From: Clostridium sp.
GTDB lineage: Bacteria; Bacillota_I; Bacilli_A; RF39; UBA660
Direction: 5' to 3'
Assembly (NCBI GenBank): GCA_022010095.1
Contig: CP091739.1
Location: 1,240,001 to 1,304,000 of the forward strand
Length of the DNA: 64,000 nucleotides
The notes below the pieces were generated by a model. The model saw only the letters and a list, made by a program, of their open reading frames with translations. It was not told the DNA's origin and made no database searches. The translations under genes and the position numbers were made by a program. Numbering within the stretch: the stretch's first letter is position 1; every line of letters starts with the position of its first letter. This document shows, piece after piece, positions 42,664-55,822 of this stretch.

Positions 42664-44459
42664 ACTTCAGTTTTAGGTATTAACATTACTTGGTCTATAA
42701 TAGTTTCATTACTATACAAAGGGCAATGAATAATACCATCATAATAGAAATGTTCTGATGCTAGTGTAAGTAATATCTTTCTTTCATCATTTGAATATTC
42801 ATTCTTTTCTAACTTTTGAAGTGATAAAACATAGTAGTTTTTAGAATAATCATTAAGTTCATCAGTAGTTATTAACTCTTGATATTTGATACCAATATTA
42901 TTGTTCTTTAAAAATATCATTTAGATATTCTAAATACTCTTTACAACTTCTAGATATAAATTCATCAGTAAACTTAATATTTTTTTGATTTCAATGTTGT
43001 AGTTTTTTTATCTCTTGTAATTTCTATTTGTGATACAAGTTTATTTAATATATCTCTTTTTTGCTTTACGATTTAAGCTATCCCACATAAAGGAAAAAGC
43101 CAAGTTTATTAAATAACAAATAATCTTCTTCTTTTTTTGTAATCAAGTTTTTTTAAGTAGTTCCACTGTATATTCTTTGAAGTCATCATTAGGATCTAGT
43201 AATTGCTTTTTTTCTTATTTAATTTCTCAATTTCTTTTTTTGATAACTTCGTTTTTTTATGGTTGATAGCATCTACATTTAAGTTTGATGATAGGTATAA
43301 ATCTACTAACTTCTTTTCTTGAATTTTTAGTTTTTCTATTGCTTTATCAATATCACTTATGTCTTTTGATTTAGTTGAGTTTGATACAATTATTTCATTA
43401 TTCATATCATACATATATCTAGTTAGTTCATTTAAAACTCTACCTAATTTCTTTTCAATCTTATCAGAACTATAATGAAGTCCTTTTGCTTTACAATTAA
43501 CATTCTTACAAGTTAAATGGTAGTATTCTTTTTTATTTGGTGTTCCACTATATTTATAAGAGATAGTAGAAGATAAAAATATTACCACATTCAGGGCATT
43601 TAATTAAAGAAGTAAATAAATGTATATGTTCTCCATAATTAGGGTGTTTATTTTTTTCTCTAAATTCTTTCTAGTAATGTTCCAAGTCTTTAAATCAATA
43701 ATTGGTTCACAGTAATTTTCAACTTTTTAATATATCTTCAGGTTTTCTTTTTATATTTGCCATATTCAAATATTCCAATATAAATAGAATTAGTTAGTAT
43801 TTTATAAACTCTATCAGCTTTCCATTTACCATGACTTAAATAAGCATTATTATTTCTTTCATAATAGTTGCAATATTTCTAGTAGAATGTCTTTCTTTAC
43901 ATAGTTCAAATATTTCTTTTACAACTTGTGCTTCAATTGGTTCTACTTCTAAATGACCGGTTTCTTTGTTCCTAATATATCCATAAGGTGCTTTACTAGG
44001 GTGAATATGTTCCATAGCCATTTCTTCCATAGCACGTTTAGTTCTTGCTCCAATTTCTTTTCTTTCACGTTGACCAAATACTAAATTCATACCAAATATC
44101 ATTTCACCATTAGCAGTAGATACATCATAAGGTTCAAGTATTAGTTCAATCTTAACATCATGTTCTTCACAATAATTAAGTAGCCAAAAGCCATCATAAT
44201 TATTACGAGTAAGTCTATCAACTTTAATTGCAATTAACTTATCAATTTTTTTAGATTTGATATCTTTTTAAGTAGCTTTGCATTTCTGGTCTCATTAAAT
44301 CTTTTCCTGAATGACCTGGCATCATTATAAACATCAATGATGTCATAGTTTTTTTCTTTTCACAGTATTCTTTTATCATTCTAAGTTGTGAATCAATAGA
44401 ATATCCATTATCTTTTTTTGGTCGTCAGTTGAAACTCTAACATAAACTCCACATCTCAC
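42657..44459 (-). CDS. Large serine recombinase of the tRNA-proximal element, frameshifted
   Basis: GTG start 12 bases after AAAGGAG, then RCGVYVRVSTDDQKK (nucleophile Ser) and DNGYSIDSQLRMIKEY. Further: DRLTRNNYDGFWLL, NGEMIFGMNLVFGQRERKEI, ARTKRAMEEMAMEH, the recombinase domain SKAPYGYIRNKETGHLEVEP, a degraded zinc ribbon region and a coiled-coil end. About 555 residues after correction. It is closely related to the recombinase at 38.3-40.1 kb. The 5' side faces tRNA-Gly, as expected of the integrase of an element inserted at that tRNA. Confidence 0.88.
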
Positions 44460-44545
44460 AAAATCATCTCCTTTCTTTTTATATTTGAGAGAAGTTATCC
44501 TCTCACTCGTTTGGCACTTTATAAGCAAAAAGTTAAGTGTAAAAA

Positions 44546-44828
44546 TTACAATTTCTTCAAAATTTTACATATTTCTTGCAACGTATATTTTTTTCATTAT
44601 GTTCTTTTATATAAAAATTGTTTATTTGATATTTCATTAACTTTGTACTCATAAATAGTGAGTTTTTTTAGGAGATAATATTAAGTATTCAGTAGGTTCG
44701 ATAAACTTTAAATTTGTGTTTTCAAGAATTTTAACCTTGCCATTTCTCGTTTTAAAGTCATAGCATTTAATAATATCAATAATAGTTGAGTTAGATTTTA
44801 ATCTTTCTATTGTTTTAAAATTAAGCAT
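44546..44828 (-). CDS. Small protein before the recombinase (second copy of family)
   Basis: MLNFKTIERLKSNSTIIDII, then GKVKILENTNLKFIEPTEYL and, after an A-run correction, TIYEYKVNEISNKQFLY and QEICKILKKL. About 92 residues. Shares a motif with the gene at 40.1-40.45 kb. GGAGG lies 12 bases before the ATG, with a T6 run between them that may be over-called. Confidence 0.5.
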
Positions 44829-44871
44829 TAAAAAATGTCCTCCTTCCTAGAAAGAGAACATCTATATATGT

Positions 44872-44883
44872 CTTCCAAGCTAA
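44872..44883 (-). other. 12-base complement of the tRNA-Gly anticodon arm in the recombinase leader
   Basis: The minus-strand leader between the tRNA terminator and the small gene contains TTAGCTTGGAAG. It is the exact complement of CTTCCAAGCTAA in the tRNA transcript, which is the anticodon loop plus the 3' half of its stem (44983-44994). Confidence 0.5.
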
Positions 44884-44904
44884 CAGTGAGTTAGATTTTA
44901 GACA

Positions 44905-44943
44905 TTAAAAAACTTACAACACCATAATAGGTTCGTAAGTTGT
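44905..44943 (-). terminator. Terminator of tRNA-Gly
   Basis: Minus strand ACAACTTACGAACC, TATTAT, GGTGTTGTAAGTT and a T run, eight bases after the encoded CCA. Confidence 0.75.
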
Positions 44944-44944
44944 A

Positions 44945-44956
44945 TTCAATTGGAGC
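44945..44956 (-). repeat. att-like repeat at the tRNA-Gly 3' end (right)
   Basis: GCTCCAATTGAA, made of the last tRNA bases with CCA plus six bases of flank. Copies recur at 40522 and 34243. Confidence 0.6.
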
Positions 44957-45024
44957 AGGTGATGGGAATCGGACCCACGTTATTAGCTTGGAAGGCTGAA
45001 GTTCTACCATTAAACTACACCTGC
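44951..45024 (-). tRNA. tRNA-Gly(TCC) with encoded CCA
   Basis: Cloverleaf on the minus strand: acceptor GCAGGTG/CACCTGC, D-arm TAGTTTAATGGTAGAAC, anticodon loop CTTCCAA giving anticodon TCC (44990-44992), T-arm GTGGGTCCGATTCCCAT, and an encoded CCA. 74 bases. The anticodon stem has one C-A mismatch. It is the integration target of the element stack to its left. Confidence 0.95.
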
Positions 45025-45192
45025 ATCGCTAAATGCAAGATTCATTTTACTAGAAATGGGTCCGATTGTCAATATCTTTGAAGATCAAAATGTTGATGAA
45101 ACCATTAAAAAAATCATAAATGACTTGATTTTTTTCCAACTACTTTTTTTCTTTATAATAAATATTAATTGTTATATAATATTAATAGGTGA

Positions 45193-47205
<2,013 letters not shown>

Positions 47206-47254
47206 TAAAAATATTGTATAATATAAAAAAACCAAGGAAGGTGTTTAATTAAAT

Positions 47255-47721
47255 ATGGGAAAAAAACAAAAAAATAAGAAATAATAAAGTTTTTATTAGT
47301 ATTACTAGGGATTTTTATTAGTATGTATTATAGCAATAGGAATATTATTTTATAAATTCTTTTATGCTGGCGCAGGTGGAAGTAAATACGGAAATAGATT
47401 AAATGGTATAGAAAATTATCCATTAAGTTCAAATTTACAAGATGAAATAAAATCATTATATAGTGATAATGAAAAAAAGTAGGAACTGTAAAAGTGAATA
47501 TTGAAGGTAGAGTAATATATATTGATATAGACTTCAAAGAAACATTAAAAAGTTAGTGACGCAAAAATCTTTAGCCGAAAAAAAGCACTAGAAAAATAGG
47601 CGAGAATAATTTAACATATTATGATGTTCATTTTATACTTACTTATTCTGGTGAAGAAGAAAATGAAAATTTTCCATTGTTTGGAGCTAAAAGTTCTAAT
47701 AGTTTAAAGGTAGTATGGTAG
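47255..47721 (+). CDS. Membrane-anchored hypothetical protein, frameshifted
   Basis: Short basic start MGKKQKNKKIIKFLLVLLG, one membrane helix, then YAGAGGSKYGNRLNGIENYP and a small extracellular domain with KVGTVKVNIEGRVIYIDIDF and EKIGENNLTYYDVHFILTYS. About 152 residues. The style resembles PepSY-sized domains, but no family was recognised. Its stop is one base before the next start, so it is coupled to the GGDEF gene. Confidence 0.45.
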
Positions 47722-47722
47722 T

Positions 47723-49793
47723 ATGAAAAAAATAATAAAAAAAGAGAAAAAGAGTATTATAATAGCATTTATTATAATTATAGTATTGGTTTCAGCATTT
47801 TTTTAGGAACTTTATATTATATAACGAGTACAGTAAATAATTATTCTTATAGTGAAAAGAAATGGATAAGTGAAAATACTGATACAACGTTTGATGTATA
47901 TGTAGAACCTTCGCTTCCAATATTTTCTAATAATGGTAAAGGTGTATATTATGAATATTTAAATGCATTAAAAAGAAGACACAGGACTTAATTTAAATAT
48001 AGTAACAACTGATACATCAGATATAAAACTTATAAATAAGAATTATGCTGGTAATAATGATATAGTTATTTATAAAGACCATTTCATTGTAGTAGGTGAA
48101 AAAGATAGCATTAATAAATTAACAGACCTAGGTGGTACAACAGTAGGTGTTCTTGAAAAAGATAATGAAACAGTTTCACTATACTTAACAGCATATAAAA
48201 ATATTAATATACAAAGTTTTGCAACATATAATGAACTTTCAACAGCATATGATAGTAAAACAATAAGCTATATGATAGTACCTATGTATAAATATATAAA
48301 TGATATTGTCACTAATGATTATGAAATAGTATATCATTTAGATGGACTTTATTCATATTATTGTTTAGAATTTATTGAAAAAAAGAAAATGAAAATACAG
48401 ACTTAGTAAGTATAATGAAAAAAAGTTCTATTATAGATGGGAAAAACAAAGCAAAAAAAGTAATATTAACGAATATTTCTTAGATATATATTATACAGCT
48501 AAAAAAATTATACTGAAATAGAAAAAAAGAATCAATAACAAATGAAGATTTCATAGTTGGATATATAGAAAATCTTCCATATGAAGGTAAAATAAGAAAG
48601 AATTTCACAGGACTTACTAATACATATTTAAGCAAGTTTGCTGATATGACAGGTGTAACATATAAATATATAGAATATAAAGATACTAAAGAACTAAATG
48701 ATGCTTTATCTAATAAGAAAATAGATTTAGCTTTAAATTATTATTCTCTTAGTAATGATAATTATACAAGTAGTAGAACACTTGGCCCTACAGAATATGT
48801 AGTACTTGCTCATGTAGATAATAATATAGTAGTAAATTCATTATATAGTTTAGTTAATATGAATGTATCAATGCTTTCAAATATGAATCTTAAATACAAT
48901 ATGGCAAGTAAAAAAACTTATTTGAAATAAAAAGACTTTTGCTACAGTAAAAAAAACATTAGTTAAAAAAATGTTGATAAAGATTCAATTATAATAATAG
49001 AAAAAAAGAGGTATATGATTATTATAAAGATTCATCACTTAAAAAAATTATAGTATTAGAGCAATAGAAAGTGTTAAATTAAATAATTCATTCTTACTTA
49101 ATAAATCAAACACTGCATTTAATAAATTATTTGATTTCTATTTAAGTACACTTAGTTCAAATGAAATGAAAAAAATGAAAGTGTAGTAGGAGTAATTGAA
49201 ACACTTAAGAATAATAGATTATTTAATTTCATAATGAGTAATTTATTATATATAGTAGTTGGCACTTTAATAGTTGGATTTGTAGTTTACACTATAATAA
49301 AAAAATCATTATATGTTAAAAAGATTAAAAAAAGAAGATAGACTTTACTATTTTTGATGCGATGACTAATCTAAAAAAATAGAAATTATTTAAATGACAA
49401 TATTGATTTTTTTGGTCAGGAACTAAAGTGTATCCTCAAGCAATAGTAGTGATTGACATTAATAAGTTAAAATTGTTAAATGATAGAAAAGGTCATGAAG
49501 CAGGAGATAATCAAATTAAAGCCGTAGCAAATGTTCTTATTAAGACACAAAGAGATAATTCTGAAATAATGAGAACTGATGGTGATGAATTTATGATTTA
49601 TCTAGTAGGATATGATGAAAAGAAAATAGGTTCATATATTCATAAATTAAATCGTGAATTATTATCAAGTTTACCTCATAAAGATTATGGAGTATCTATT
49701 GGATATAGTATGATTACTAATGAGCAAACAACAATAGATGATGCGATCAATGATTCACTGTTAATGATTAAAAAATCAAAGGGTAATGTCTAA
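47723..49793 (+). CDS. Diguanylate-cyclase-like protein with extracellular solute-binding-like sensor, frameshifted
   Basis: N-terminal helix SIIIAFIIIIVLVSAFFLGT, then about 450 outside residues that look like solute-binding (SBP) lobes: YVEPSLPIFSNNGKGVYYEY, GEKDSINKLTDLGGTTVGVL, and a repeat start FIVGYIENLPYEGKIRKNF. A second helix (LLYIVVGTLIVGFVVYTI) leads to a GGDEF domain: VVIDINKLKLLNDRKGHEAG with the substrate-binding Asn/Asp and RTDGDEFMIY as signature. The first Gly of GGDEF is Asp, so activity is likely but not certain. No EAL domain. About 680 residues. Confidence 0.75.
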
Positions 49794-50669
49794 TGAAAGA
49801 AAAATTAAGTAAGTTATACAATTTGGTATTTGGAAAAGAGATGGGAATTCTTCCAGGAAACCTTGCATATTCATTCTTTTTATCAATAATACCAATATTA
49901 ACATTAATAGTATATATACTTACAACATTTAATTTGCCTATGGATACTGTTAATAATTTCTTAACAAGTACATTTCCAAATAGTGTTGTTGAATTATTAC
50001 AACCAATATTTACATCACAGTTAACTGCTGATTCATTAATGACAATTATATTAGGTTTAATAGTTGTGATAAATAGTTGTAATGCCATTATAATCGCAAG
50101 TAATACAATATATAATATAGAGAATGCTTCTTTAATTAAAAGAATAGTTAAATCAATAATATTAGCAATATGTATTATTTCACTATTTGCGTTTATTGTA
50201 ATAGTTCCACTTCTTGGTAAATCTATATTAACTGTAATAGGTATGTTTACAGATATATTTACTACACATGAAAAGATAGTTGGAGCATTATATATTATCT
50301 TACAAGTTCCAGTATCATTACTTGTTGTATTCTTTATAATTAAAGTTGTATATACTATAGCACCAGATGAAAGAATACCTAGTAAGTATACAAATAAAGG
50401 AGCGTTATTTACATCAGTATCATGGTTGATAATAACATCAATTTATTCATATTATATAAATAATGTAGCAAGATATGATATAGTATATGGTAACCTTGCT
50501 AATATAGTTATTCTATTATTATGGTTCTATATACTAGCATATATATTTGTTATTGGGCTTTGTTTAAATAAAAAAATTAAAACAGAAGAAGGTATAGAAC
50601 AAACAAACACAATAATACTCGATGAAATAAGAAAAAAAGAGTTCAAGAAGAAAAAAAGAAAAAAAATAA
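49793..50669 (+). CDS. YihY/BrkB-family membrane protein
   Basis: GNLAYSFFLSIIPILTLIVY is the family start; VVINSCNAIIIASNTIYNIE and YTIAPDERIPSKYTNKGALF are the other conserved blocks, with six hydrophobic segments. About 290 residues. The start overlaps the GGDEF stop (TAATG). The raw frame runs on into a terminator; removing one A near 50660 gives a stop at 50669, the more likely end. Function unsettled, once called RNase BN in error. Confidence 0.88.
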
Positions 50670-50696
50670 TGTTGTTAATTCGACATTATTTTTTTA
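50663..50696 (+). terminator. Terminator of the GGDEF-YihY operon
   Basis: AATAATGT, nine-base loop, ACATTATT and seven T. It overlaps the corrected yihY stop. Confidence 0.75.
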
Positions 50697-50730
50697 ATAT
50701 GTTACTGTAAAAATATAATTGGTGAAATAA

Positions 50731-50916
50731 ATGAAAGTTAAAAATAATTGATGAGAGTCATGAAAAAGATTTAGAAAGGAGTGTGAATGCATTTTTTTAG
50801 AAACAACTGAAAATGAAATAATAGAAATTCAATTTAGAACAGCAGTATCAATTTTTGGAGAAGAACAAGTATATTGTTTTTCAGCAATGATAGTTTATCA
50901 AGAAAAAAAGAGTTAA
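50731..50916 (+). CDS. Cse60-like small sporulation protein
   Basis: Corrected frame MKVKIIDESHEKDLERSVNA, then ENEIIEIQFRTAVSIFGEEQ and YCFSAMIVYQEKKS: the Cse60 family pattern (MKVKxxDExHExDLExxxNxFL ... QIYCFSAMI). About 62 residues. Cse60 of Bacillus subtilis is expressed under SigE; its role is unknown. GGTGA precedes the ATG. Two run indels at 50741 and 50793. Confidence 0.75.
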
Positions 50917-50937
50917 ATTTATAACTCTTTTTAGTTT
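50903..50937 (+). terminator. Terminator of the Cse60-like gene
   Basis: AAAAAGAGTT, eight-base loop, AACTCTTTTT; probably bidirectional with the convergent gene. Confidence 0.75.
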
Positions 50938-50947
50938 ACAATAATAA

Positions 50948-52386
50948 TTATCTATGAATAAATTTAAATACAGTAGCACCTAATATAATTCCTAAACATA
51001 TTGTCATGATAACTATATAGGCTATTAAATATTTACTTGTGAATCCAGCAAATCTTCTATCATTACTATTCATACGAAGGACAGGTCCATCATTATTAAG
51101 TGAGTCAACTCTTTTTTCTTCAAGTTCTGCGCTTGGAATACTGTTTTGTGGATGAACTCCATAACCCTTCATATACATTTCTTCATATTTTTTTAAGTGC
51201 TCTTAATTCTTCTAAATTTAAATTAGCACCACTCTTAAACTTATTACATAATTCTTCATATCTAGCAGTACTTAAAATTACATCATCATTTTTCTTGCGT
51301 TTTTTTGAGGAGCAGACAGTTGTAAAATTATTAGAAATTCCATTATCTTCATGTGAAACAACATTAGAATTAACAATTCCATTACTATTAGATTCAGTAA
51401 CAACTACATCATTACTATTTTTCAAGAACATGTATATCATTATTTTTTTTAGTATGAGTAACTTTATCACCTTTAACATCATCTTTATATGCTTCTGCAC
51501 TATGTATAAAAAGATAACATATTTACTTCTTCATGATTTACATATGCTGTATCAATATCTTTAGTAGCAGTTAAAAGTTTCTTCAGGAACAATAGTAGTT
51601 AGTTCACTAAAAAAAACTCATCAGGATTAATTTTTACCATTAGGCCCAACATCTTTAATTTTTATCTTTATATAACTTAGAAACTTTCTTTTCATCTTCA
51701 GTTTCAACTAAATGAACAACATCATTTTTTTATCAACATATTTTTACATATTGTTTTTCCTCTTAAATAAATTATATTAATTTGGCCATGTTTTTCAAAA
51801 TTATCTTGTAATTTTTTATTAACATTTGTTTCTTTATCATTAATCTTATCTGCTTCTTTTAATCTTTCTATATGTCTTTTGATAGCATCTTCATCAGATT
51901 TTTCAATAAGATCAATACTTCCAGCAATCGCATATAGTGTATTTGCATCTGTATTTAATACTAATTTATCAAAGTCAGCACCTAATTTCTTTTTTAAAAG
52001 TTCTACCGCTTTTAATTGTTCATCCATATCAGGTTTAACATCTATATCAAAATTATACATATCAGCAAAATATTTAGCATAACTTTCAACCAATGCATCT
52101 TGAAGATATTCTCCATAAACAATTTCTTCGATTTTTACCATTTATTTCTAAATCTTTTTTTGCATTTAACATCGATAACATTATCAAGTAAAGTACGAAG
52201 AACAGTTCCTCTTAATTTACTATCATCATTACCACAGCTTTTAATCATTTCTTCATCAACAAAAGATTGATATTCTAATATAGCTATTTTATTTTCTGGT
52301 AGAAATTTTCCAAATTTAACTATTAAACATTTTTTTACAAGAGATTCAAATTGTTTAATCTTATTTAATGTTTCATTATTATCCAT
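50948..52386 (-). CDS. Tail-anchored hypothetical protein, frameshifted
   Basis: A single reconstructed protein of about 475 residues made of four frame pieces. It starts MDNNETLNKIKQFESLVKKC, has a long charged helical middle (EQLKAVELLKKKLGADFDKL, ERLKEADKINDKETNVNKKL) and an Asn/Ser/Val-rich linker, then ELRALKKYEEMYMKGYGVHP and ends with one membrane helix LIAYIVIMTICLGIILGATV. No signal peptide, so the bulk faces the cytoplasm. No family recognised. Divergent from rplI. Confidence 0.5.
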
Positions 52387-52506
52387 AAAAATTCCTCCAT
52401 ATTATCCATAATAAGTATATAATATTTTTTTGATGATTTACAACTTCTTTTTTTACTTTTTCTCTGTGGTATAATATTTTTACATTAATTGTTGGAGGTG
52501 AATTTT

Positions 52507-52952
52507 ATGAAAGTTATTTTTTTATTAAAGATGTTAAGAAACAAGCAAAAAAAGGATGAAATTAAAGAGGTCAAAGATGGATATGCTAAGTTCTTAATAA
52601 CAGAAGGTTTAGCAGTACCATATACAAATAAGAGTGCTAGCGTACTTAAAAAGCGAAATAAAAAGAAAGAGAAGATAATGAACAAGCTCTTATTGATGAA
52701 TGCAATAAAATGAAAAATAAACTTCAAAATAAAGAAATAGAATTCAAAGTAAAAACAGGAAATAATGGAAAAGTTTTTGGAAGTATTACATCTAAAAATA
52801 TAAGTGAAGAACTTGAAAAAATGGGTTATCAAATAGAAAAAAACAAAGTGATTATTAGTAATGATATTAATACTCTTGGAATACATAGTGTAACAATAGT
52901 ATTACATAAGGAAGTATCATTTAATATTAATGTAAAATTATCAAGCCTATAG
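52507..52952 (+). CDS. rplI: Ribosomal protein bL9, frameshifted
   Basis: MKVIFLLKDVKKQAKKDEIK and VKDGYAKFLITEGLAVPYT are the bL9 N-terminal domain, followed by the long connecting helix and a C-terminal rRNA-binding domain GKVFGSITSKNISEELEKMG. About 148 residues. GGAGGTGAATTTT before the ATG, TATAAT upstream near 52470. Followed by dnaB at ten bases, the usual order. Confidence 0.95.
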
Positions 52953-52962
52953 GGAGGTATTT

Positions 52963-54327
52963 ATGGCTAGAAACGAACTTAGAAAAACGCCACAAAATGT
53001 AGAGGCTGAAATATCTGTTTTAGGATGCGGTTTTTTAGATAGAACTGCACTTGATAAAATAATGGATGAAGTTAGTGAAGAGATGTTCTATGATCCAAAG
53101 AATAGAACTATATACAAAGCAATGAGAACATTACATCAAAATAATATACCAGTTGATGTTAATACAATATGTAATGAACTTGAAAAAGATAAGTTATTAT
53201 CAGACGTTGGAGGAGTAGAATATATTACTGAAATATTAAATTCAGTACCTTCAACAGCTAACTTAAATTATTATATTAAAATAATATTTGAAAAAAAAGT
53301 GTTCTTCGTAATTTAATAGAGAAGGCTGACAGAATACAAGAAGAGTGTTATAATGAAGATGATAGTATAGAAAAATATTGTTGAAAGTGCTGAAAGAAAT
53401 ATCCTAGGAGTTTATAATGATAAATTAGGTAGAGATATGCAAAAGATACAAGATATATTACCAGAAGTACAAAAGAATCTTGAACTTTTAGCTCAAAACA
53501 AAATCAGACTATACTGGAATTAGAACAGGTTATTATGACTTTGATGAAATGACTAGAGGACTTCAAAAGAAACAAGTTATCATTATTGCAGGAAGACCAG
53601 GTTGTGGAAAAAGTGCATTTTCATTAAATGTAGCATTAAATGCAGCAATCAACAATAAAAATTCAGTCGCATTATTCTCACTAGAAATGGGCGCTGATGA
53701 AATCGCAAAAAGAATGTTCGGATGCGTTGGTAGAATTGATGGAGACGTATTAAAAACAGGAAGACTTAAACAAAATGATAGGCAAAAATTTAATGAAGCA
53801 ATGAGTGAACTATCTGATATTAAGTTTTATATTGACGACTCTGGTGGTCTTACAGTAAGTGAGATAAGAAGAAAAATGTAGAAAAACTTAAGAATTCAGA
53901 TGATGGTCTTGATTTAGTAATTATAGATTACTTACAATTATTATCAAGCTCATCAAAATATGCAGGTCAAAGAGTTCAAGAAGTTAGTGAAATAAGCCGT
54001 GATATAAAGAAGATGGCGATGGAATTAGATGTACCAATAATCGCACTTGCTCAATTGTCAAGAAGCGTTGAGCAAAGAAAAGGCAACGATAGTAAACCAA
54101 AATTATCAGACTTAAGAGAATCAGGTTCTATTGAACAAGATGCCGATATAGTACTATTCCTTCATAGTGAAGAATATGGTAAATATGATGGTAATATAAG
54201 AAGACCAATTGAACTTTTAGTAGCAAAACACAGAGCAGGTTCAACTGGTAGTGTTAACTTAATATTTCAGCTAAATACAGGTACATTTGAAAATGCCAGT
54301 AGAAATAAGGAAGTAGAGAATGAATAA
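52963..54327 (+). CDS. dnaB: Replicative DNA helicase DnaB, frameshifted
   Basis: N-terminal domain LRKTPQNVEAEISVLG, MFYDPKNRTIYKAM, DVGGVEYITEILNSVPSTAN; RecA-like domain IIIAGRPGCGKSAFSLNVAL (Walker A), ALFSLEMGADEIAKRM, LDLVIIDYLQLL (Walker B), VPIIALAQLSRSVEQRKGND, DLRESGSIEQDADIVLFLH and LLVAKHRAGSTGSVNLIF. About 450 residues. The frame breaks at 53290, 53370, 53500, 53873 and 53880; all are restored by removing one or two A, for example giving KCRKLKNSDDG. The second residue of QRK replaces the usual DKRP, a small variation. GGAGG precedes the ATG. Confidence 0.96.
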
Positions 54328-55821
54328 TAAAATATCAATATCTGAAATTATATTTGGACTATTTGTGTCATTATTAGTAATATATATGACACTTACTTTT
54401 GAACCTAAAAAAGACAAGATAAATGAATTTTATCAAGTATATTTAGGTGGTCAAAAGATAGGATTAATTAATTCAAAAAGATGAACTTTACAATTTAATT
54501 GATAAAGAACAAGAGGGTATCAAAAAAAGAAATATAACGTTGATAAAGTATATCCTCCAGAAGGACTTGAAGTAGAAAAAAAGTACTAACATATAAAACA
54601 AATATTAAAACAGTAGAACAAATATATGATGAAATAAATGATATAGATCCATTTACTATAGAAGGATATGAAGTAACTGTTAAAAAGGATGATAAAAAAA
54701 ATAAGTTTTATATACTTCATAAAGAAGATCTTGATGAAGCAGTTAAAAAAATACTGTATTATCATTTGTGAAGTCAGAAGAATATAATAACTATTTAAAT
54801 AGTGTTGAAAAAAAGATAATAATGAAGAAGGTAGAAGTATTACTAATATTTATTTTTGAAAATGATTTAAGTATTAAGAAAACATATATTTCTACTGAAG
54901 AAGATATAATAACAAATAAAGATACTTTTAAAAAAATGTATTTCTTATTTGGCACTACTAATTTAACTGGAACATATAAGGTTAAAGCAGACGATACGAT
55001 TGAATCAATTGCTTATAATAATAAACTTGGTGTAGAAGACTTTTTTAGTAGCAAATCCAGATATCAAAGGTGAAAATGCTTTATTAGCAGTAGGTCAAGA
55101 AGTAACAGTTGCGGCAATTAATCCTGTATCAAATATAATTGTTGAATCATTTGAAACAGAGATGCAAGAAGTAGAATATGATACAGAAATACAATATGAT
55201 AATAAATTATCAGTAGAAGAAACATATGTTAAACAAGAAGGTTCAAATGGACTTTCAAGAGTAGTTTATGCGACTAAAGAATCAAATGGAGTTATTTTGG
55301 ATTCACAAATGGCAAGTGAAGATGTTATAACAGAACCTACTAAAAAAATAGTGGTCGCTGGAGCTAAAGGAGTTTATTATGTTGGTAACTCTACATATTG
55401 GGTATGGCCAACAAGTAAGCCATATAGAATTAGTTCATGTTATTCATATAGAAACCATCCAATAAGAGGACAATATCATTTCCATGCAGCACTTGATATA
55501 ACTGGTACTAAGAGTAAAAATATATATGCTATACAAAGCGGTACAGTTATTTCTGCATTTAATGATAATGGATATCACCAAGGAGCAGGTAATAATATTA
55601 AGATAGAGCATGCTAATAATTATGTTTCACAATATATGCATTTAGCAAAATCACTTGTTAAAGTTGGAGACCATGTAGAAAAAGGACAATTAATAGGTAT
55701 CATGGGACGTACAGGTTCAGCAACAGGAGTGCACCTTGACTTTAGAGTATTTAAAAATGGTAACAATATAAATCCATTCTCAATATACTATAAAACTGCC
55801 TATCCTTGTTATGGTAAATAA
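54320..55821 (+). CDS. Cell-wall peptidase with LysM, G5 and M23 domains, frameshifted
   Basis: One membrane segment at the N-terminus (IIFGLFVSLLVIYMTLTF), then a helical part, a LysM-like domain (TGTYKVKADDTIESIAYNNK, ANPDIKGENALLAVGQEV), a G5 domain (KQEGSNGLSRVVYATKESNG) and a C-terminal M23 metallopeptidase: YRNHPIRGQYHFHAALDI with HxxxxD zinc ligands, and TGVHLDFRVF with the second His pair (HLD, with earlier YMHLAK). About 495 residues. Probably cuts peptidoglycan cross-links outside the membrane. The start overlaps dnaB. Confidence 0.9.
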
Positions 55822-55822
55822 T

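Noticed and set aside
44830-45024. T-box control of the recombinase operon by tRNA-Gly
   Set aside because: The 12-base complement is real, but there is no T-box bulge, no Stem I layout and no antiterminator; reported only as tRNA complementarity.
51100-51564. A 154-codon plus-strand open frame
   Set aside because: It is antisense to the tail-anchored protein, whose pieces join into one sensible product with a membrane end.
52485-52886. A 133-codon open frame on the minus strand
   Set aside because: It lies antisense to rplI and looks like the Phe/Ile-rich shadow of a Lys/Glu-rich gene.
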